From Chthoniobacter flavus (GTDB taxonomy: Bacteria > Verrucomicrobiota > Verrucomicrobiia > Chthoniobacterales > Terrimicrobiaceae): 52,664 nucleotides of DNA. The stretch covers positions 1 through 52,664 of the forward strand of contig CAMCXK010000012.1 in NCBI GenBank assembly GCA_945883435.1, read 5' to 3'. Numbering within the stretch: the first letter of the stretch is position 1; each line of letters starts with the position of its first letter. This document shows, piece after piece, positions 16,161 through 25,400 of this stretch. The notes beneath the pieces were generated by a model, which was not told where the DNA came from, did no database searches, and was given only the letters and a program-made list of their open reading frames with translations. A program made the position numbers and the translations under genes.

Positions 16161-16886
16161 ATGAAAAAGACCCTCCTCCCCGCTGCATTGGCACTCGCCT
16201 TGTCGTTTTCAACCACTCCTCTTTTTTCGGCATCGCCGGGCGTCGACAATGCCGACAGTCCCGCCTACCAGAAAAGCCCGGCTTGGTCGGGCGGCGAAAA
16301 TGGAGGCTCGGGCTTTGTCGGATGGAATCTCGTGGGCAAAGGCGAACCCCTGAACGACCGGGGATTTTTTTTAGGCGACTCCCGCCCCATCAACTCCGAC
16401 ATCAACTCGCCCTCCGGACAGGCATTCGGAATGTTCGCCAAGGGCAAGGGCAATTCGGTGGAAGCCTACCGCACGTTCGAAGAACCCCTGGAGGTCGGAC
16501 AAACATTCAGCGTGGACATGGCAGTCAACTTTCGCAGCGGCCTGAAGGGAATCGATCTGCGCACCCCGTCCAGCGACGGTGAGCGCGTGGTCTTCAATCT
16601 CAATATCGGCGGGGATGACTATGTTGTGAACAAGGCCGCGACGGGCAACGGGTCATTGGGGGCCACCTACGACCAGAAAACCGCGTTTAAAGTCTCGTTC
16701 AAACAAACCTCCCCCTCGGGCGGCGAGTGGACGGTGGTGCGCACCGGGGGAATTTCGAGCACGGCGACCGGCACCTACGAAGGTGTGGCAGCGGGTGTGA
16801 AGTTTTACGTGCGCGACACCGACGGCGGGAAGGAAAACGATCTTTGGATCAACAATCTCGCCATCAGCGGACCGACGGCTCCCTGA
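16161..16886 (+). CDS. Secreted beta-rich protein of unknown function
   Basis: A 241-residue protein with a signal peptide (about residues 1-23, ending TTPLFSA). The mature protein looks all-beta with repeated Gly/Asp/Asn turns and motifs GFVGWNLVGKGEP and GKENDLWINNLAIS at its ends. This is the look of a jelly-roll or carbohydrate-binding-like fold, but no family is recognised. It has no C-terminal PEP or other sorting signal. It lies 20 bp upstream of the pseudopilin gene and in the same run as the GH66 enzyme, so it may help bind the polymer at the cell surface. The start is the ATG at 16161, where the signal peptide begins. Confidence 0.65.
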   Translation: MKKTLLPAALALALSFSTTPLFSASPGVDNADSPAYQKSPAWSGGENGGSGFVGWNLVGKGEPLNDRGFFLGDSRPINSDINSPSGQAFGMFAKGKGNSVEAYRTFEEPLEVGQTFSVDMAVNFRSGLKGIDLRTPSSDGERVVFNLNIGGDDYVVNKAATGNGSLGATYDQKTAFKVSFKQTSPSGGEWTVVRTGGISSTATGTYEGVAAGVKFYVRDTDGGKENDLWINNLAISGPTAP

Positions 16887-16906
16887 GCGCCTCCGCAACT
16901 CCTCCC

Positions 16907-17611
16907 ATGAACCTCCGCCCGCGTTTGCGCCGTTGCCAAGTGCGGAGTCCGGACCATCGCGCATTCACACTGGTGGAACTGCTCGTCACCATCGCCATCA
17001 TTGGAATTCTGGCCGCATTGGCGCTTGGAACCGCGAGCACATTCATCCGGCGGGGAGACTCCTCCAAATGCCTTTCCCAGTTGAGAAATCTGGCAACGGC
17101 CGCGCTGGCGGCAAAAACCGATCACAATGGAAAATTCCCGGCTTTCCGGGTGCATCACTGGGATGCCAACGGATTTCTCTCGTCCAATGCCACCATTGAA
17201 TGGAGCAGCCTGCCGGTGCCTCCGAGTATCGGCGAGGTTCTCGGAACCAACCTTGGGTTCGAGCCCATGAACACGCTCTGGATCAACCCCTCGCTCATGC
17301 CACCGCCGTTGCGGTGTCCGGCGGCCCGCAAGAATTCCCGACAAGCGTGGATCAACCAATGCGCCGCCTACCGCTACAATGCCTACGCCATCGGGCGGAC
17401 CAGCGCCTCGCCGCGGGCCATGCTTTTTCAAGACACCTGCTGGCCCGACTGGAATGCGAAGGATTTTTCCCACCAAGGCCCGCCCGGCTTGAACATCGCG
17501 TATGCGGACGGACACGTCGCATTCATGGATTTGGCGGCCTATCTCCAGGTCAACCCCGATCCGAACAAAGAATACCAAAACCAGTTCTTCATGCAGGGCT
17601 GGCTTGAATGA
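16907..17611 (+). CDS. Prepilin-type pseudopilin, H-X9-DG-like family
   Basis: A 234-residue protein with a type III (prepilin) signal: the basic leader ends in RAFTLVELLVTIAIIGILAAL, with Glu5 of the mature helix present. The C-terminal region carries HQGPPGLNIAYADGHVAF, the signature that gives the H-X9-DG pseudopilin group its name, though the spacing here is 11. Such proteins are numerous in Planctomycetes and Verrucomicrobia, and may assemble through a type II secretion or type IV pilus-like apparatus. It lies 13 bp before the GH66 gene and may help export or display that enzyme. The start is ATG at 16907. Confidence 0.85.
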   Translation: MNLRPRLRRCQVRSPDHRAFTLVELLVTIAIIGILAALALGTASTFIRRGDSSKCLSQLRNLATAALAAKTDHNGKFPAFRVHHWDANGFLSSNATIEWSSLPVPPSIGEVLGTNLGFEPMNTLWINPSLMPPPLRCPAARKNSRQAWINQCAAYRYNAYAIGRTSASPRAMLFQDTCWPDWNAKDFSHQGPPGLNIAYADGHVAFMDLAAYLQVNPDPNKEYQNQFFMQGWLE

Positions 17612-17624
17612 TCCATCCACTCCT

Positions 17625-19832
17625 ATGAAAACCACACTCCTGCGCGCGGCGCTTTGCCTCGGATTCTTCCAAATCTCCTGCTCTGCCGAGCGCAAAAGCC
17701 CTTCGGGAAATTGGGACACCGTGTGGGAAGGCGTTCAAAATGCCGCCCCCGCACCGATCCCTCCGGAGGCGCTTGAAGACGGGCCTCCCGTGGTCGATGG
17801 ACGCGAGGTTCTCTTCCGCTACCGGTCCGCACCCGATGTCGCAACCGTGTATCTGGCGGGGGACTTCAATGCATGGGCGCTGAACAACAATGGAAAATTT
17901 CCGGCCGCCTGGTTTGCCATGACACGGACCGGCGACGGACAATGGCATCGCGCCGAGGAGTTGCATCCGGGCGTTCACAAATACGCCTTTGTTCTTGAAA
18001 AGCAGGACGGGAGCTTCGACTGGATTTCCGACCCGCATGTCGCCGAGAAGGACAGCGAGAATCACAGCGTCTTGCGCTTGGACACCGCCTCGGCGCCCCC
18101 CGCGCAGCCCGCTCCGGCGTTCGACAGTTTCCTCTCCGGCCTTCCGGCCACCGCTGCGGACCTCAGACTCGGCGTCGGGAAGGTGTGGGCACGCCCTGCG
18201 GAGTCAAACTCCATCCGGCTTGAAAATGCGCCCGCCAACGCAACAGCGGAACTCACGATTCGCTCTCCTTTGGGAAAAATGGTTCATCAATCCACCCACC
18301 CCCTGACTGAAGGGGCAAACATCCTTCCGGTGCCGCCTCTCGGGAGCGAAGGCGGATTCGTCGCCGACGTGGATTTAAAATCGCCGGATGGCCCCGCGCG
18401 AAAGGGGTCGGTGGTGCTGACTTCGGTTGAAAATGTCGCCGACGACCTGCGCTATGGATTTTACGCCAGTTACCGGGCCACCGATGGCGACTATGCCGCC
18501 AAGGCCGCCCGACTGGCAGACCTGCATGTCAACGCCGTTGAATTCTACGATTACTTCCCGGCACACGGCATTTATGCGCCCACCGAGGAATCCTACACCT
18601 TCGAGCCATTTGGAATCCCCATCGATGGTCTCGATATCCAGCGCAAGATCGAAGCGGGACATGAGCGAAACATCCTTGCGATCGCCTATGTCGCGGCCTA
18701 CGCGGCCTCCGAGAGCGTTTACCGGCGGCATCCCCATCCGATGACCGATGCGTCCGGCGTGCCCAAGATTTTCAGCCAGGGCGAGGTCCTGAGCGAGACC
18801 GAAGCCGACCGGCGGGGAAAACCAAAGTGGTTTTGGCTCATGAACGTGGCCGACGACTCGCCTTGGCACACCTATATTCTCGGCGAATTCGTCCGCGCCT
18901 TGGATGACGCCCCCGGCGATATCGTGTCGTTTGACGGGTTTGAAATCGACACTTATGGAGACAATCCCGATGCCCGGTTTTACGCATCCGGCAGCCGCCG
19001 CAACGGGGAGCGGCTTTCCGACGTGCTGCGGGACTTCGTGGGGGATGTTCAGCAGGCCACCCGCAAAACCAAGCCCCACGGCCTGGTGTCCTTCAACAGC
19101 ATTAACGAGTTTGGCGCGGCCGCCATGGTCGATGTCACCGATTTCCTCTTCATGGAAATCTGGCGCTTCTACACCACCCAGCTTTCCGAGTTGGTGGACA
19201 TCTGCCATCGCAACCGCGCCGCCCGCAACCAGCGTGTGGTGCTGAAACTCTATCCCGCCGACATGGAACCCAAGCACGGCGCCTGGCCGCCCGGAACGCT
19301 CGCCAAAATCCTGGGTGCGACAATGACCGGTGGAGGTTCCCTCATGGTCGTTGGCGAGCCGGATGAAAAAAACGGCGTGCTCCATGGTCTGAACAGCATG
19401 TTTTACCCCGACCACCAGCCACTCGTTTCAGGCAACGAGGAACTCCTCCGCGCCTACTACCGCCACGATGCCATGTGGCTGGGATTCACCCATGGAAAAA
19501 ATGTGCACAATACGCGGCTCGAGGCCAAGGCGCCCGGCTGCATCACCCGCACTTACGCGGCTCCGGAGCATCGCGCCCTCGTCGTGCAGCTCTTTCACGC
19601 GGGTCCCGACGGGCGCTGGACCGTGCCCTCCCCGATGCCAGAGATGCTTCAGGACTTGAAAGTGGCGTTGCCTGTTCCCGGCGGAGTCACACCCGCCAAC
19701 GTCTATTACTCGAGTCCCGACCATCCGCAGTTCGCCATGGCGGCACCTGTGCCTTTTGAAATGCAAGGCGGCACATGCATCATCACCGTCCCGGGACTGC
19801 GCGTGCATGGAACTCTGGTGCTCGCGTATTGA
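17625..19832 (+). CDS. GH66 dextranase-like enzyme with N-terminal E-set domain
   Basis: A 735-residue secreted enzyme. A signal peptide ends near FQISCSAER; the cysteine there is only a partial lipobox. A glycogen-binding/E-set-like module follows (about 60-150, VATVYLAGDFNAWALNNN). The catalytic part (about 280-640) looks like GH66, which covers dextranases and cycloisomaltooligosaccharide glucanotransferases. It contains FYDYFPAHG, SFDGFEIDTYGD (Asp442 likely nucleophile) and FLFMEIW (Glu511 likely acid/base); the 69-residue spacing fits the family. A C-terminal beta domain ends the protein. It should cut an alpha-1,6-linked glucan and is the last gene of the LacI-headed run. Confidence 0.82.
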   Translation: MKTTLLRAALCLGFFQISCSAERKSPSGNWDTVWEGVQNAAPAPIPPEALEDGPPVVDGREVLFRYRSAPDVATVYLAGDFNAWALNNNGKFPAAWFAMTRTGDGQWHRAEELHPGVHKYAFVLEKQDGSFDWISDPHVAEKDSENHSVLRLDTASAPPAQPAPAFDSFLSGLPATAADLRLGVGKVWARPAESNSIRLENAPANATAELTIRSPLGKMVHQSTHPLTEGANILPVPPLGSEGGFVADVDLKSPDGPARKGSVVLTSVENVADDLRYGFYASYRATDGDYAAKAARLADLHVNAVEFYDYFPAHGIYAPTEESYTFEPFGIPIDGLDIQRKIEAGHERNILAIAYVAAYAASESVYRRHPHPMTDASGVPKIFSQGEVLSETEADRRGKPKWFWLMNVADDSPWHTYILGEFVRALDDAPGDIVSFDGFEIDTYGDNPDARFYASGSRRNGERLSDVLRDFVGDVQQATRKTKPHGLVSFNSINEFGAAAMVDVTDFLFMEIWRFYTTQLSELVDICHRNRAARNQRVVLKLYPADMEPKHGAWPPGTLAKILGATMTGGGSLMVVGEPDEKNGVLHGLNSMFYPDHQPLVSGNEELLRAYYRHDAMWLGFTHGKNVHNTRLEAKAPGCITRTYAAPEHRALVVQLFHAGPDGRWTVPSPMPEMLQDLKVALPVPGGVTPANVYYSSPDHPQFAMAAPVPFEMQGGTCIITVPGLRVHGTLVLAY

Positions 19833-19868
19833 ACAATCGAGGCCGAGAGGATCCGTTTTCCACGGCAT

Positions 19869-22289
19869 TCAACCGTGGATGGCATGCACCGAGAACGGCT
19901 GGCCCGAGTTCGTCAGTTCCAAAGTGTGTCCGTGGATTTTTTGTCCATTGACTTCGATGGCGGCTCCCTCGAAGCCGTGGAAAGTGAGCAGGAATTTCTT
20001 TCGCGCAAAACATTCATAGCCCGAGCCGGAAACATCCGCTGCGAGGCGGGTGGAGTCCCCGGTTCGACGCATCGTGAAGGTAGTGCGCACGAAGGCACCC
20101 GATTGGAAGGCGAATGTCGAGCCATCGTCCTCTTGCAGGAAGGACACTGTCTGACCGTCCTCGCGGGGACAGAAAATGTGGAGTTCGATCGCCTCCGGGT
20201 GGTGGTCCATCGTGGAGTCGGGCGGGTTCGACCAGCAGGACACCACGGCGCCACCTTTTGCATACAGCGGAATACGGTCGATCGGGGCCTCCGCCCGGAT
20301 GTGGCGCCTCCCGTCAAAAACCAGTCCCGTGTGCCAGCAGTGCCAGGTTCCCGCCGGCAGGTAAACATCCCGGGAGGTCTGCCCTGGCGAATAAACCGGG
20401 GCGACAAGCAAGTGGGGGCCGAGGAGATATTGGTCGTCCACCGAACGAACAGCAGGGTCGTTTTGAAAATCATAAACCAGCGGGCGCTGGATGGGCTCCC
20501 CGGTTTCCATCGATCGCAGGAAGGCGCCGTAGATTTCAGGCATCAGGCGGTAGCGCAAGCGCAGGGCGGCCCGGCAGAGATCGAGCGTCTCCGGGCCGTG
20601 GGTCCAAGGATACTGGTCGGCCGCACCTTTGGTGTTGTGGTTGCGGCAAAATGGGGAAAGGGCCCCGCACTGATACCAACGCACGAGGAGCTCCGCATGG
20701 CTGTCGCCCATGAAGCCTCCGATGTCGGCACCGACAAACGGCTGTCCCGAGATGCCAAGCCCCAAGGCCATCGGCATCGACATCCAGAGGTGCTCCCACC
20801 GCGAGCAATTGTCTCCCATCCAATTCGCCGCATACCGCTGGATTCCGGCCGACCCCGCCCGCGAGAGAACAAACGTGCGCCGGTCGGGCATGGCGTCAAG
20901 AAGCCCGGCCACCGTGCCCATGGCCATGAGAAGGGCATATTCATTATGTCGGCGGGCGTGAGGTTCCCTGCCGTCGTCGAACAGCATTCCCGACTCCGGC
21001 ACATCCCCCGTGGCCGGCTCGTTCATGTCATTCCAGATTCCCGCGATGCCTGAACGGACATGATCGGCATTCAGGCGGCCCCACCAGGCGCGCGTCTCCT
21101 CTTTGGAGAAATCGGGGAAGGCGGTGTCGCCGGGCCAGACCTGACCGATGTAGGGCGTGCCATCCTCTTTCAGGCACAGAAGATTTTGCCGCAGCGCCTC
21201 GTCGTAAATCGCATAGCCGGGCTCATGCTTCACCCCCGGATCGATGATCGTGATGGCCCGAAGCTTGTGTTCCTTGAGACCGCGAAGCAAGCCGGCGGGG
21301 TCGGGATACCGAGCGTCGTCCCAGGTGAACACGCGATAGCCCCGCATGTATTCGATGTCCAACCACACCACGTCGCAGGGAACCGCGTGGATGCGGATTT
21401 TTTCCGCGAGCGCCGCAATGTCGTCCTGAGTGTAATCATGCCAACGGCACTGATGGTGGCCCAGAGCCCACATCGGCGGAGCCGAAATACGGCCGGTGAT
21501 CCAAGTGTAGGCCTCGAGAATGTCGGCCATGCGAGGTCCTCCGAAAAGATACTCGGTGTGGAAGCCCCCCTCGAATGCGATCGCCAGACGCCCGGAATCG
21601 ACAAAGTCGAATTCCGAACGAAACGCATTGTCGAAAAAGAATCCCGCCATCGCATCGCTGCCTTGGGGAAGGTGGTAAAAAAACGGAATTGAAATGTAAT
21701 ATGGATCGAAGGCGGTGCTTGCGGGATCCCGAAGCGGATCCTCGTGCGGTTCTTCGCGGTAGCCCCCGCTCACGGCGGGCGCGAGCACATCGGAATTCCA
21801 CAAAGCCAGGCGCCGGCCATTGCGGTCGAAGCGTCCCGTTTTTTCGCCCAGCCCGTAGATGAAATCCGCAGCCTCGCGCAAACGCACCGTTTCGAAACCA
21901 CCGCCCGGTCTGGATCGCGTGGTCAACTGACGCACGACGCTCGACCCATCGGACCGCCAAGCGTCGATGGCAAAAGTGGACTTGTCGATGTCCACACGCA
22001 GCGCACTCGAATGAAGGCTGATTTTTTCATCCGTTTCGCACAGTTCAAAATCCGTCTCAAGCGGGGCGAAGTCGGGCGAGAGGGCGTGGGACCGTGTTTC
22101 GTCGAAACAGCCATTTTGCGAAAAAGACAACCGGGCCACATCCGAACGCACGAACTCGATTCGCAGCGATTCCCCGGAGGAATCCGGCCACTTCAACTCC
22201 ACGCCCAGCGCCCTGCGGTGGATTGGAAAAATGGGGTTCCGCGGTCCGAAGACCGGCTGCTGGGTGGATAAATCGACGGCCGTTGGCAT
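19869..22289 (-). CDS. GH31 alpha-glucosidase family enzyme
   Basis: An 806-residue glycoside hydrolase family 31 enzyme. Visible features are an N-terminal beta domain, the barrel strand DVVWLDIEYMRGYRVFTWD, the nucleophile Asp421 in GIWNDMNEP and the acid/base Asp493 in WMGDNCSRWEHL, followed by C-terminal beta domains. No signal peptide is apparent, so it probably acts in the cytoplasm on imported oligosaccharides. It converges on the GH66 gene, 36 bp away, and the pair suggests outside cleavage of an alpha-glucan followed by inside release of glucose. Alpha-xylosidase or a GH31 transferase cannot be excluded by eye. Confidence 0.92.
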   Translation of the reverse strand: MPTAVDLSTQQPVFGPRNPIFPIHRRALGVELKWPDSSGESLRIEFVRSDVARLSFSQNGCFDETRSHALSPDFAPLETDFELCETDEKISLHSSALRVDIDKSTFAIDAWRSDGSSVVRQLTTRSRPGGGFETVRLREAADFIYGLGEKTGRFDRNGRRLALWNSDVLAPAVSGGYREEPHEDPLRDPASTAFDPYYISIPFFYHLPQGSDAMAGFFFDNAFRSEFDFVDSGRLAIAFEGGFHTEYLFGGPRMADILEAYTWITGRISAPPMWALGHHQCRWHDYTQDDIAALAEKIRIHAVPCDVVWLDIEYMRGYRVFTWDDARYPDPAGLLRGLKEHKLRAITIIDPGVKHEPGYAIYDEALRQNLLCLKEDGTPYIGQVWPGDTAFPDFSKEETRAWWGRLNADHVRSGIAGIWNDMNEPATGDVPESGMLFDDGREPHARRHNEYALLMAMGTVAGLLDAMPDRRTFVLSRAGSAGIQRYAANWMGDNCSRWEHLWMSMPMALGLGISGQPFVGADIGGFMGDSHAELLVRWYQCGALSPFCRNHNTKGAADQYPWTHGPETLDLCRAALRLRYRLMPEIYGAFLRSMETGEPIQRPLVYDFQNDPAVRSVDDQYLLGPHLLVAPVYSPGQTSRDVYLPAGTWHCWHTGLVFDGRRHIRAEAPIDRIPLYAKGGAVVSCWSNPPDSTMDHHPEAIELHIFCPREDGQTVSFLQEDDGSTFAFQSGAFVRTTFTMRRTGDSTRLAADVSGSGYECFARKKFLLTFHGFEGAAIEVNGQKIHGHTLELTNSGQPFSVHAIHG

Positions 22290-22425
22290 GTGATGGGTAA
22301 AGGTGTTGATCGTCCCGATCCCGTTAGATCAGCGGCGTCCATGGCTTCGAGGCCCCGGGAACCACCGGCACGGAGGTCCGGAAAAAACGTGCTGAAGTAT
22401 GCACAAAGATGAACGCTTGAGAAGG

Positions 22426-25400
22426 CTATTCCGCCTCGATGCGGAAAAAGGCGGCGTTCTCTGGCGGGGTAAAATCAAACTCAATCTCGCCGGTGGCGGG
22501 ATTTACAAATGTGCCGTCCACCGTGAACGGCAGCAGCTCGAAAGATTGCAAATTTGTGGATTTTTTTAAGCGAAGCTTGAGCGTGAATCCACCTGTGGTG
22601 GAATTGCGCGAGAGAACCGGGAGTCCGACCGAGAGGGCTTGCATCTGCTCGGCGGAGTAAAGGCCGACGGTGTTCGCGTGGTTGCGGAGGGTTGCAGCGA
22701 GTGCGGTGCTGTCAGATTGCCAGTTGAACCCCAGAGTGGCGAGGCGGTATTCGGCCACATCATTCACACCGTCTCCATCGGTGTCCTGGGCCGCCGAGAG
22801 ACCGCGCGCGGAGAGATCGAGCACAAACGGGTTTTCATCCCGGTCATTCGAGGCCACGAGGATTTGGGCCGAGCGGTTGCCGGCCGCGGAGGGTGAGAAT
22901 TGCACAGTGAACGTGGCATTCGATCCCGCAGCCACGGAGTTCGAGGTCAAACCTGCCACAGTGAAGTCGGCGGCGGCGGATCCAACTTTCGAAAGACTGA
23001 TGCTTTGCAAAGTTCCAGGACCGGAATTGGAGATCACAAAGGTGCGCACATCCGCCGGGTCACCCAGCGGCAGCACTGCGAGCGACAATGAAGCCCCGCT
23101 CGACAGGGGGACTCCCTGGGGTTCCGCAAGATGGATTTCAGGCTCTTCGGAAAAAACCTCCATGGCATTGAAGTGCGCAAAATCCCCGGATGTGCGGGTG
23201 ACTCCAAGAATGATTCGGCCAGAGGCATCGGGCCGGACCCCGCTAAGAACGGCCATTTGAGCGGTGTTGGTATTGATGCCCGTTCCGCCGGAATTGACGC
23301 CGGAGGTGGTGACACTGGCCGTGACGGGCGCGTTCGCACCCGTGGCGGAAAATGTGGTGACCCGCGTCTGGGTCGAGTCCCGGCTTCCGAACAATCTCAG
23401 GGTGTAGGACATGACCGGGGACAGGCCGCTCACGGTGAAATTCGCTGTGGTCAAGCTGTGGTAATAAAAATCCTGAGTCGCCGTGGCAGCCGCGAGCTTG
23501 CCGAGATCGGATTCCAGGGGCGTGTTGAGCGCGGCAATCGTGGGTGGTCCGTTGACTTGAAAAGCCGGTCCCGAGGAATCGTAGGAAAGAACCGCATATG
23601 AGGCGGCGCCGTTGGCTTCGCGCAGCGCGACTGCGGTGCTATTGGACATGTTGTTCCACTGGTCAGCCCCGTTCGTGAGCGTCTGGTTGGAGGACGGGCC
23701 GAAATCCACGAGGAAGATGCCCCGCGCGCCGGGATTCACCACGACAGGCAGATCAAAAGTGGTGGACGTGTAGTTGCCGGAGTCCGTGGGGGTGAAGACC
23801 ACCGATTGCGTGGAGTTTCCACCGGGCGGCTGGGTTTGCGGATTGGCAAAGGAAAATGTGCCGGGAATGCTGGCGGTGCCATTCGACAAGGTGGCATTGC
23901 CCAGAGCCTGGCCAATGAGCAACACCGACGGGGCGGGCGGAGTGATCACGGTGGGCAGAGCTTTGGAGACGGTGACGGTGACGTTGGTCGTTGCGGTGGT
24001 GTAGTTGCCGACGTCGAGAGGAGTGAAGACCACAGCATGGCTGGAATGACCCGCCGCCGGCTGCGTTTGGGGGCTGGCAAACGCGAACGACCCATTCACA
24101 GAGGCACTGCCCGCGCTCAGGGCCGACGAAGCCAGCGTTTGCCCGAAGACAATCGGCGAGGCCACCGGGAGCGACACAATCGATGGAGTCTCCAGCGAGG
24201 CGGCTGCCAGCACATTCACCAGAACGGAGGTGGTCGTATAATTTCCGGAATCGCTGGGGGTGAAAACCACCACATGCTGGGATGATCCAAGAACCGGCAG
24301 GTCAGCCGGCGAGGCGAAAGTGAAACTACCCGGCACACTGGCGGTCCCGCCGCTGAGGATCGAACTTCCCACCGGCTCGCCATGAAGAATAACGGATGGC
24401 GTGGGCAAGGATTGAACAGTCGGCACCGCCTTGGCCACCGAGACCGGGATCCCCACGGTGGCGGTGGTGAAATTCCCCGAGTCCGCCGGGGTAAAGACCA
24501 CTTGTTGGGTCGAAGTTCCCACCGGAGGTGCAATGAAGGGCGAGGCGAAAGCAAATGCGCCAGGCCCGCTGGCATTTCCTCCGGTCAAGGTGGCGTTGGC
24601 CAGCACTTGGCCAAAGGTGATCGTCGAAGCCACCGGGGGGGTGAAAATTTGGGAGTTTCCAGACTCCACCGTCATCTGCAAGGCATTCAAGTAGGAGCCG
24701 GTGGTTTGTCCCGATTGCCCTTCAAACCGCAGCGTGATGCGGTTGGTGCCGTCGGGAACCTGGTTGCCGAAGACCACGGTGTTCGAGGTATTGTAGTTCC
24801 CGCCCGCGGCACCAAGGTTGTAACCGCTCGTCTGGAGCGTGCGGGTGGAAACACCGGAGGCGGAGGTCATGGTGTAGAGCGTGGTGCGATTGCCCGTCGC
24901 CGTGGCATTTCCGGCCGCCCGGGCGCCGAAAAGCTCGAACGAGTAGCGCTTCGAGGAATCCAACCCGCTGAAGGTGAGCGTGGCATTTCCACTAAAAACG
25001 TAGATGCCATCCGTATAGGCGTTGAAGACATTGAGTTTGGAATTCGTGAGATTGACAGTTCCATTTGAGATTCCCCACCCACCGGCGCCGGGGGCTCCGG
25101 CCACCGTGTTCACCCCGGCCAGAGCGATGCCCGAGGTCGAGTTGTCCGTGAAAAGCAGGTTCGAGAGCGTGCCGTTGTTGGTTTTGTAGTTATTCCAAAA
25201 ATTGCCATTCGAATCGGGACTGGCGGTCAGGTAGTTGGCATTCGCGGAGAGGTCGGAGCCGAAGTCGATGAGGATTTGAGTGGTAGCATTCGGATTCGGT
25301 GCCACGGATACGGGAATGTCAATGGTTGCCGTGGTGTAGTTGCCCGCATCGGTCGGCGTGAAGACCACAGAATGCGTCGAATTTCCCACCGGCGGGAAGT

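Noticed and set aside
19875-21053. 392-residue open frame on the plus strand
   Set aside because: It lies wholly antisense to the GH31 gene, whose catalytic motifs are intact.
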